The notes beneath the pieces were generated by a model that saw nothing but the letters and a program-made list of their open reading frames with translations, was not told the DNA's origin and made no database searches. From CAYMTN01 sp964393335 (GTDB lineage Bacteria; Chloroflexota; Anaerolineae; Aggregatilineales; Aggregatilineaceae), in assembly GCA_964393335.1 (NCBI GenBank), contig CAYMTN010000081.1:1-20540 (forward strand): a stretch of 20,540 nt of DNA, in the 5' to 3' direction. Shown in pieces: positions 6,423-12,178 of the stretch (position 1 is its first letter; the number at the start of each line of letters is the position of its first letter). The position numbers and the translations under genes were made by a program.

Positions 6423-7493
6423 TCAATTCCAAATGCCGGGAATCGTCGTGCTACACACCGGGCATACACCTCCAGTTCGAGCCAGTTTGTTCTCCTGTAC
6501 CATAAATCCGACACGCCGGACCAGGGTCGTGTTACATGTGGGGCAGCGTGTGTCTTCCCAGTTTTCCAGACGACCGGGCACATTCCCCGCATACACGTAG
6601 CGTAACCCGGCTTCCGCCCCGATCTCAGCCGCGCGGACCACAGTTTCGGCAGGTGTCCGGTCCCGATCCGACATCTTGTAGTCAGGATGAAACGCCGTGA
6701 CATGCCAGGGGATTTCAGGCGACACGTCCCGGATAAAACGGGCCGCATCCCACAATTCGTCGTTGCTGTCATTAAACCCGGGAACCACCAGCGTCAACAC
6801 TTCGAGCCAGATACCGGCATCGTGCACGCGCTGGATCGTATCCAGCACATGCTGCAACACACCGCCCATTTCCCGCCGGTAGTGGCTGTCTTGCATCGTC
6901 TTCAGATCGATCTTGTAACCATCCAACCAGGGCTTGAGATAGTCGATCACCTCCGGCGTGCCGTTGCCGTTAGAAACATAAAGCGTCAGCATACCGGCCT
7001 GCCTGGCACGTTTAAAAATCTCGACCGCCCACTCGCTGGTAATGAGCGGCTCGTTATAGGTGCTGGCAACGGCCCGCGTGCGCCGCTTGCGGCCCAGGTC
7101 AATCAACTCGTCCGCCGTGATGGGCATGAAGTCACGCCCGGCAGCGTCGTCGCGCAGCGTTTGAGATATCTGCCAATTCTGGCAATAACTGCACCGGAAG
7201 TCACACCCCAGCATACCAAAGCTTAAAACAGACGTCCCTGGCGTTACATGGAAAAACGGTTTTTTCTCTACCGGGTCAATATTCAACGCACTAACATAAT
7301 TGGACGGTACGCGCAACGTGCCGCCGTCGTTGTAGCGCACTTTACAGATGCCCCGCCGTCCTTCTTTCAATAGACAACGGTGCCCGCAGGCCAGGCAGCG
7401 GAGCTTGTTCTCAGCAGCGTCGACAACTTCCACTAATTCGCCCGGCGCAGTCATGCGATCAAGTTGTTCCTGCAAACTTTGCGCCCTCGCCAT
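6423..7493 (-). CDS. amrS: AmmeMemoRadiSam system radical SAM enzyme
   Basis: A 356-residue radical SAM protein. The 4Fe-4S cluster motif is C97-x3-C101-x2-C104 in GCDFRCSYCQNW. An N-terminal cysteine cluster (C33, C36, C40, C50) precedes it, and a C-terminal zinc-ribbon-like pair CPTC/CPVC (C317, C320, C344, C347) follows the barrel. The barrel segments ASTYNEPLI, YVSNGNGTPEVI and WLDGYKIDLK are typical of the TIGR04337/AmrS family, which resembles pyruvate formate-lyase activating enzymes. The family is named for its genomic association with AMMECR1- and Memo-like proteins; its substrate is not established to my knowledge. Those two partners are not in this window. The C-terminal ribbon is intact and not every homologue need have it. 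It is the first gene of a two-gene minus-strand unit. Confidence 0.88.
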   Translation of the reverse strand: MARAQSLQEQLDRMTAPGELVEVVDAAENKLRCLACGHRCLLKEGRRGICKVRYNDGGTLRVPSNYVSALNIDPVEKKPFFHVTPGTSVLSFGMLGCDFRCSYCQNWQISQTLRDDAAGRDFMPITADELIDLGRKRRTRAVASTYNEPLITSEWAVEIFKRARQAGMLTLYVSNGNGTPEVIDYLKPWLDGYKIDLKTMQDSHYRREMGGVLQHVLDTIQRVHDAGIWLEVLTLVVPGFNDSNDELWDAARFIRDVSPEIPWHVTAFHPDYKMSDRDRTPAETVVRAAEIGAEAGLRYVYAGNVPGRLENWEDTRCPTCNTTLVRRVGFMVQENKLARTGGVCPVCSTTIPGIWN

Positions 7494-7510
7494 TATTCAT
7501 TTGCTCCATC

Positions 7511-7533
7511 GTCTGTTACGGTCTTGTACAGAC
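7511..7533 (-). promoter_or_regulatory. Inverted repeat in the amrS leader
   Basis: GTCTGT (7511-7516) and ACAGAC (7528-7533) form an inverted repeat 18-40 bases upstream of the amrS ATG, and GTCT-N5-AGAC (7521-7533) is nested in its right half. It could be an operator. I see no convincing -35/-10 pair around it. Confidence 0.25.
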
Positions 7534-7558
7534 TTTAGCATAAACAAAATCAGACCGG

Positions 7559-7592
7559 TTAGTGATTGCCAGAATCACCGGCCTGTCACTAA
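7559..7592. repeat. Nested inverted repeats downstream of the recN terminator
   Basis: TTAGTGA (7559-7565) pairs with TCACTAA (7586-7592), and an alternative inner hairpin GTGATT (7562-7567) / AATCAC (7573-7578) overlaps it. The two pairings are mutually exclusive. The element lies between the recN terminator and the amrS leader. Its role is unknown. Confidence 0.35.
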
Positions 7593-7596
7593 TCAT

Positions 7597-7620
7597 AAAA
7601 ATGCCAGGGAATCCCTGGCA
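7597..7620 (-). terminator. Intrinsic terminator of the nadK-recN operon
   Basis: On the minus strand the palindrome TGCCAGGGA-T-TCCCTGGCA (7620-7602; realistically a 7-base-pair stem with a 5-base loop) is followed at once by five T residues (7601-7597). It lies about 40 bases beyond the recN stop. This is a textbook rho-independent terminator. Confidence 0.8.
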
Positions 7621-7660
7621 ATCTGTACAGCTTGCGGATGGGTTGCGCCGTGACGGCGGC

Positions 7661-9406
7661 TCAAACTGTCTCCAGCCTGCGTCCTTCTTTGATGCGCCGC
7701 GCCAGCATCAGAATGTCGTACGCGCTCTGCCGCGCGCTTTCCGTCTCGGCCCCTAACATCTCCGCCAACTCATCGACGCGCCGCTGATCGTCGAGACGCT
7801 CGACGCGCGTCACGGTGCGCCGCCCTTGCACGTGCTTGCTGACTTTGTAGTGCTGGTCGCCAAACCCGGCCAGTTGCGCGAGGTGCGTCACGACCAACAC
7901 CTGGTGGCTGTCAGACAACTGCCACAGCTTTTGGCCAACGACAGCGCCCATCCGCCCGCCGATTCCCTGATCGATCTCGTCGAAGATCAGCGTCGGAATC
8001 TGGTCGGCATAGGACAACACACTCTTCAGCCCCAGCATGATTCGCGCCGTTTCGCCGCCGGACGCAACCTTCGCAATCGGGCGTAGTGGTTCGCCAACAT
8101 TAGCCGCCATATAAAACTCGATCCGGTCGATACCCGTCGCGGTAAACGCCAGGCGGCGCTCATCCACGTAACACCCGTCCGCATCGTCGTCGTGCGTGAA
8201 CCGGACCTCAAACCGTGCGTCGGCCATACGCAGATCGCCCAGTTCGGTCACAATCGCCTGCGTAAGCCGCCCGGCGGCGGCCTGCCGTTTCTGGCTGAGC
8301 GCGCCGCCCAAGTCGCCGATACGGCGCAGCAGGCGTTCTTCATCATCACGCAGCGCGGCCAAACGTTCCTCACTGTGTGAGATCGTATCGAGTTCGGCCT
8401 GTGCGTTGGCAGCATATTCCAACACGGCTGCCAGCGATCCGCCATACTTACGTTTCAACCGCGTCAGGACTTCAATCCGTTCCTCGATCTCATTCAGGCG
8501 GCGCGGGTCAAACTCGATGTCGTCCCGGTACTGCCGGATAACGCGGGCCAGGTCGCCCGCCTGAGCGCTCAGGCTGTCAGCCAACGCGGCGCTCTCGCCC
8601 ACCGATGGATCAAGCCGCACGAGCTTGCTCAGCAGCACCGACGCCTGCGCCAGCAAATCTTCCGCGCCCGAAAGCTCCGCCAGGTCACCGACCAGCACGT
8701 ACAGCGCCTCAGTCGCCAGTTCCGCGATCTTCTCGGCATTCACCAGCCGGTTGCGTTCCTGGCGCAGTTCTTCTTCTTCGTCCGGGTGTGGATCGGCAGT
8801 TGTGATCTCCTGTATCTGGTATTGCAACATATCCACACGCCGCGCCAATGCCGCCTCGTCGGTCAACAGGCTGCTGATCTCACCACGAATGCCCTTGAGC
8901 TCGCCCACCAGGCCGCGTATGGCAGCGCGGCCATCTTCCAGCCCGGCATACCGGTCCAGCAAGTAGAGGTGCTGGGCCGGTTTCAACAGCGAGAGGTGCT
9001 CGCTCTGCCCGTGAATGTCAACCAATAACCCGCCCGCCTCGCGGTAAACGCTCAGATTACTCAGCATGCCGTTTATGCGGGCCTGGCTGCGGCCATTGCT
9101 GCGCACTTCGCGGGTCAGCACCACTTCATCCGGTGATTCACCTTCCAGCCCTTCAGCCGCCAACAGGGCCTGTAACTCATTGCGGACTTGCGGTGCCGGG
9201 CTGAAAATCCCTTCGACCACCGCCCGTTCGGCACCCCCGCGTACCAGCGTCGCGTCAGAACGCTCGCCCAGCAGCAAGTTGACAGCGTCCACAATGATCG
9301 ATTTACCGGCACCTGTCTCACCTGTCATCACCAGAAAACCGGTCGCGAAGGAGAGGGTCAGTTCGTCAATGATCGCAAAATCTCTGATCCGTAGTTCTTG
9401 CAGCAT
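7661..9406 (-). CDS. recN: DNA repair protein RecN
   Basis: A 581-residue SMC-like ATPase that acts early in double-strand break repair. Walker A is GETGAGKS (29-36). The ABC-type signature ASGGE (448-452) and Walker B LIFDEID (D476, E477) are in the C-terminal half, followed by VLVVTHLAQLAGFGDQH. The middle third (about 155-380) is charged and helical, consistent with the two-arm coiled coil. HGQSEHLSL (about 132-140) is another typical RecN block. Length is normal for the family. The ribosome binding site is weak (GAGGCAG about 15 bases before ATG 9406). It lies 59 bases after the B-box gene and is the last gene of the nadK operon. RecN is a classic SOS gene in many bacteria, which fits the LexA-like box upstream of this operon. 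Confidence 0.95.
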   Translation of the reverse strand: MLQELRIRDFAIIDELTLSFATGFLVMTGETGAGKSIIVDAVNLLLGERSDATLVRGGAERAVVEGIFSPAPQVRNELQALLAAEGLEGESPDEVVLTREVRSNGRSQARINGMLSNLSVYREAGGLLVDIHGQSEHLSLLKPAQHLYLLDRYAGLEDGRAAIRGLVGELKGIRGEISSLLTDEAALARRVDMLQYQIQEITTADPHPDEEEELRQERNRLVNAEKIAELATEALYVLVGDLAELSGAEDLLAQASVLLSKLVRLDPSVGESAALADSLSAQAGDLARVIRQYRDDIEFDPRRLNEIEERIEVLTRLKRKYGGSLAAVLEYAANAQAELDTISHSEERLAALRDDEERLLRRIGDLGGALSQKRQAAAGRLTQAIVTELGDLRMADARFEVRFTHDDDADGCYVDERRLAFTATGIDRIEFYMAANVGEPLRPIAKVASGGETARIMLGLKSVLSYADQIPTLIFDEIDQGIGGRMGAVVGQKLWQLSDSHQVLVVTHLAQLAGFGDQHYKVSKHVQGRRTVTRVERLDDQRRVDELAEMLGAETESARQSAYDILMLARRIKEGRRLETV

Positions 9407-9465
9407 AAGCGTCGTCGGTCTGCCTCATCCGTAGTTATGTTAGCCTGTTGAGCGGAGGGAAAAAC

Positions 9466-9984
9466 TCACAGTTGCAGCCGGAACCGGGCCACCGCCGCCC
9501 CGGTCGCCATGAACAGGTAGATGCCAATCGCAAGCGGATTGAAGATCAGAAATGGCAGCGCACCCAACACGACACCCGCCCCCACCACGATGGCCGTGTG
9601 ACGTCCGCGCCGTTTTCCGGTAAACTGCCAAACAAGGGTACCGATGATGCCACCCGCCGCCGGTGCGAGGAAAAACGCGATCAAAAACCAGCCGATACGC
9701 GCCAGGATCGCAGCCGCTAATAAACTAACGCCCAGGCTGATCGCGCCCGCCACCATGTAGTCTAGCATCTGCGCGTCGAAGAACTTATCTTGTTGTTCGC
9801 GCACACATTCCCGACAGCGATACCCGACCGGAGTCAGCACCGCACACTTGGTACACATCGGACGCCCGCAGCGGTTGCAGCGCAGATTGGTTTCAACGGT
9901 AGGATGCACCGTGCAATACAGCTTGACTTCGTCCTCGTCCCCGGTGCTCGTAGTTTTGTCGTTTATGCGCTCTGGTATACTCAT
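9466..9984 (-). CDS. B-box zinc-finger membrane protein of unknown function
   Basis: A 172-residue protein. After an acidic N-terminal stretch, residues 24-60 carry a B-box-like cluster: C24, H27, C36, C39, C44, C47, C57, C60, with the pattern YCtvHP..eTnLRCnrCgrPmCtkC...VGYRCreC. The C-terminal half has about three to four membrane helices (about 75-95, 97-118, 130-147, 148-168). Proteins with this cysteine block fused to membrane helices are frequent in Chloroflexota, and the same block precedes rhomboid proteases in some, but no rhomboid Ser/His motif is visible here. It lies between nadK (72-base gap) and recN on one strand. Function unknown; a membrane-tethered metal-binding adaptor is conceivable. 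Confidence 0.8.
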   Translation of the reverse strand: MSIPERINDKTTSTGDEDEVKLYCTVHPTVETNLRCNRCGRPMCTKCAVLTPVGYRCRECVREQQDKFFDAQMLDYMVAGAISLGVSLLAAAILARIGWFLIAFFLAPAAGGIIGTLVWQFTGKRRGRHTAIVVGAGVVLGALPFLIFNPLAIGIYLFMATGAAVARFRLQL

Positions 9985-10056
9985 CAGATTTCTCGAAATG
10001 GATCTCCATAGCCGCGTGATTGCGGCTTACCTCTGTTCCTGATTCTGACTCGATTC

Positions 10057-10938
10057 CTATTGATCGCCCACTCGCAACCGGCCCGAGCGTGACGGAACAC
10101 GCGGTTCGAGCCGGTCCAGCAGCGACCGGTAGAAGTAGTTGCGGTCGCGCAGACGCAAAAAACGACTGACGCTGTCGCTCGCCCGAACCACCGCACGATC
10201 CGCCGATTCCATGCTGGCGAGCAACTCACCGTCAACTGTCAGCACAACTTCTGCGACGGTATGCGGGTCCACCACGACCTGCACCATCGAGCCTTGAGAC
10301 AGCACCATCGGGCGATCCATGCTCAGATGCGGGGCCACCGGCACCACCAGGATATTTTTGAGTTCGGGCGGCAAAATCGGGCCGCCAACGGCCAACGCAT
10401 ACGCCGTTGACCCGGTTGGCGTGGCGATGATTAACCCGTCACAATGATACGTCGTTGCCCAACCGCCGTCGATGTACGTTTCAAGCTGAATAGACTTGGC
10501 GATAGCCCCCCGGCTGATCACGACGTCGTTGAGCGCTTCGCTATGTCCGATCAACGTGTCGCCGCGCCGCACCTCGCAGCGAATCATCATACGCTGCTCG
10601 ATCCAGTAATCACCCGCCAGTAACGTTTCAAGGCCCTGCTGCCAGCCATCCGGGCTGATCTCGGTCAAAAAACCCAGATAACCGGTGTTGATGCCGAGCA
10701 CTGGCACATTCTCCGGCGCGCACACGCGCGCCGCCCGCAGCATCGCACCATCGCCCCCAATTGCGATCACCAGATCAGAATCATGCACCAGCGGGCGCGC
10801 ACGCGTGGCATCCCAGGCCGTGCGGACCCATGTTTCAATCTGGTGTGCTTGCAGCGACCGCGCCACATCTTGCGCGATGGGAGCCGTACCCGGACGGAGT
10901 GGATGCGCGAGAATCCCGACTCGGCGAAAGGTATGCAC
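10057..10938 (-). CDS. nadK: NAD kinase
   Basis: A 293-residue ATP-NAD kinase, which makes NADP from NAD. Visible are the GGDG motif (61-64, catalytic D63), the loop GINTGYLGFL (82-91), NDVVISRG (137-144), and the glycine-rich TPTGSTAYALAVGGPIL (173-189). Length is typical. The start is a GTG at 10938, with GGAG about nine bases upstream; no in-frame ATG lies close to the conserved first strand. It is the first gene of the nadK, B-box, recN operon; nadK and recN are neighbours in many bacteria. Two candidate promoters lie upstream, one with a LexA-like box in its spacer. Confidence 0.95.
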   Translation of the reverse strand: MHTFRRVGILAHPLRPGTAPIAQDVARSLQAHQIETWVRTAWDATRARPLVHDSDLVIAIGGDGAMLRAARVCAPENVPVLGINTGYLGFLTEISPDGWQQGLETLLAGDYWIEQRMMIRCEVRRGDTLIGHSEALNDVVISRGAIAKSIQLETYIDGGWATTYHCDGLIIATPTGSTAYALAVGGPILPPELKNILVVPVAPHLSMDRPMVLSQGSMVQVVVDPHTVAEVVLTVDGELLASMESADRAVVRASDSVSRFLRLRDRNYFYRSLLDRLEPRVPSRSGRLRVGDQ

Positions 10939-10970
10939 TACCTGGACTCCGCTCAGTTAACGATAGGGCG

Positions 10971-11000
10971 ATTGTATAGCCGGACGGGCAAGCCCGTCAA
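10971..11000 (-). promoter_or_regulatory. Proximal promoter of nadK with a palindrome in its spacer
   Basis: On the minus strand, TTGACG (11000-10995) is followed after 16 bases by TATACA (10978-10973), or after 18 bases by TACAAT (10976-10971). A perfect palindrome GACGGGC-AA-GCCCGTC (10983-10998) overlaps the -35 and fills the spacer. A dimeric repressor or a spacer-distorting activator bound there would act directly on this promoter. Confidence 0.55.
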
Positions 11001-11042
11001 ACCTGACCCATACAAGCGCCGCCGCGTGCCGCAATTGGTTCA

Positions 11043-11071
11043 AGTATACGAACGAACGTTCTATTTCGCAA
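11043..11071 (-). promoter_or_regulatory. Distal nadK-recN promoter containing a LexA (SOS) box
   Basis: On the minus strand, TTGCGA (11071-11066) is followed by exactly 17 bases and TATACT (11048-11043), a good sigma-70-type promoter. The spacer contains, on the plus strand, CGAAC-GAAC-GTTCT (11049-11062). This matches the Gram-positive LexA/DinR consensus CGAACRNRYGTTYC at 13 of 14 positions, the last base differing. As I recall, the same box type was reported for a green non-sulfur bacterium (Dehalococcoides). LexA bound here would occlude RNA polymerase. The downstream operon contains recN, a known SOS gene, which strengthens the call. Confidence 0.65.
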
Positions 11072-11085
11072 GTTTTCTTACGAGA

Positions 11086-11205
11086 ATAAAAGGGAAAGAC
11101 CAAACACTTGGTTCGCAAAAGCGTTTGGTCTTGGGGGAGCAACCGGATGGCTGTGGGGGGCATCAGCCATCTCAGTAGTATCCTGATCATAGACCGGACT
11201 CCCAT
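11086..11205 (-). ncRNA. Candidate structured small RNA or leader element
   Basis: On the minus strand three elements follow in order. First, a closing stem GGGAG (11203-11199) / CTCCC (11139-11135), extended by CGG/CCG. Second, an internal perfect 8-base-pair hairpin GATGGCTG/CAGCCATC (11171-11164 with 11153-11146). Third, a perfect 10-base-pair stem AAGACCAAAC/GTTTGGTCTT (11132-11123 with 11105-11096) followed by TCCCTTTTATT, which resembles a terminator. No ORF with family resemblance covers the region. I do not recognise 6S, tmRNA, RNase P, SRP RNA or a known riboswitch, and the promoter is not clear. Alternatively these are unrelated hairpins shielding the nadK promoters from read-through. 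Confidence 0.3.
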
Positions 11206-11316
11206 ACGAAACTTGACGGATTCACAGTGGCTGCACGACGGAAACCCAACGTATCTGACGCAAACCTGACAGCCAGCGGAAAACGGCCACTCACCGCGCA
11301 AAAACGGCCCAAAGTG

Positions 11317-11325
11317 TGTTATGCT
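11317..11325 (+). promoter_or_regulatory. Extended -10 promoter element for the AIM24-type gene
   Basis: TGTTATGCT (within GTGTGTTATGCT) fits the extended -10 pattern. It lies 43 bases before the ATG, giving a leader of about 37 bases that includes AAGGAG. No -35 is evident. It is nearly identical to the element before the protein kinase gene (19242-19250). Confidence 0.5.
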
Positions 11326-11368
11326 TACAACTATCCTCACAGTGGTCAATCCCTAAGGAGAAAAACGA

Positions 11369-12043
11369 ATGGACGTAACCCTCAAACACCAACCCTCTTT
11401 TTCGCTGGCAGTTGTCCAACTAGCAGCGCACGAAACCGCGAAGGTCGAGCCGGGGGCGATGGTGAGCTTCAGCGACGGCATCACCATCGAAACGAAGTCG
11501 GAAGGTGGCCTTTTTGGCGGATTGAAGCGTATGGTCGGTGGCGAAAGTTTTTTTCAGAACACGTACCAGGCTCCCGCGCAGGGCGGCGAACTGACGCTGG
11601 CCCACGCGCTGCCCGGCGACATGATCGTGCTGGACATCGGCGGCAGTGAGTTTTTGCTGCAAAGCGGCGCGTATATCGCCAGCGAAAACACCGTCATGAC
11701 CGACTCGAAATGGGGTGGTTCAAAGGGCTTTTTCGGCAGTGGAAGCCTGATCCTGCTGAAGATCAGCGGGCAGGGCAAGTTGCTGGCCGGTTGTTATGGG
11801 GCGATTGAGGAACGCGTATTGGCTCCTGGGCAAAAATACACCGTCGATACCGGGCACATTGTCGGGTTTGACAGCAGCATCACGTTCAACGTCAAGCGTG
11901 TCGGGAACTGGAAATCGACAGTCCTCAGCGGCGAAGGGCTGGTAGTCGAACTGACCGGGCCGGGTCGCGTGTTGATGCAAACCCGTTCAGAAGAAGCATT
12001 CCTGGGTTGGCTGCTGCCCCATCTGCCCCACGATACGAATTAG
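11369..12043 (+). CDS. AIM24 / TIGR00266-family protein
   Basis: A 224-residue all-beta protein of the AIM24 (TIGR00266) family. Recognisable blocks are VEPGAMVSFSDGITIETKS near residue 26, the glycine-rich GGLFGGLKRMVGGESFFQNTY typical of the family, then PGDMIVLDI, SGAYIASE, and GSGSLILLKISGQGKLLAGCYG. Bacterial function is not established; the yeast namesake acts in mitochondrial inner membrane organisation. AAGGAG (11355-11360) lies eight bases before ATG 11369. It is monocistronic, with its own extended -10 promoter and a strong terminator, and is divergent from nadK. The family call is firm; no function is claimed. Confidence 0.88.
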   Translation: MDVTLKHQPSFSLAVVQLAAHETAKVEPGAMVSFSDGITIETKSEGGLFGGLKRMVGGESFFQNTYQAPAQGGELTLAHALPGDMIVLDIGGSEFLLQSGAYIASENTVMTDSKWGGSKGFFGSGSLILLKISGQGKLLAGCYGAIEERVLAPGQKYTVDTGHIVGFDSSITFNVKRVGNWKSTVLSGEGLVVELTGPGRVLMQTRSEEAFLGWLLPHLPHDTN

Positions 12044-12054
12044 CGCCACCGGTC

Positions 12055-12084
12055 AGGGGGGCAGGCACTATCGCCCCCCTTTTT
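12055..12084 (+). terminator. Intrinsic terminator of the AIM24-type gene
   Basis: AGGGGGGC (12055-12062) and GCCCCCCT (12073-12080) form a perfect 8-base-pair stem with a 10-base loop, and the strand continues in TTTT (12081-12084). It lies 11 bases after the stop codon. This is a textbook rho-independent terminator. Confidence 0.85.
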
Positions 12085-12122
12085 GCATAACTTGGCGACA
12101 GGTGAGCATCTCCACTAAAACT

Positions 12123-12131
12123 TGATATGAT
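12123..12131 (+). promoter_or_regulatory. Extended -10 promoter element for the ABC exporter
   Basis: TGATATGAT fits TGnTATnnT, 47 bases before the ATG and downstream of the AIM24 terminator. No -35 is apparent. Confidence 0.45.
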
Positions 12132-12178
12132 CGACCGACCACTGACAGCACACGTAATCAATCACTGAGGACAACTTT

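Noticed and set aside
10957..11349. 130-residue minus-strand ORF upstream of nadK
   Set aside because: It covers both candidate nadK promoters and the LexA-like box, has no recognisable family, and its composition looks like translated intergenic DNA.
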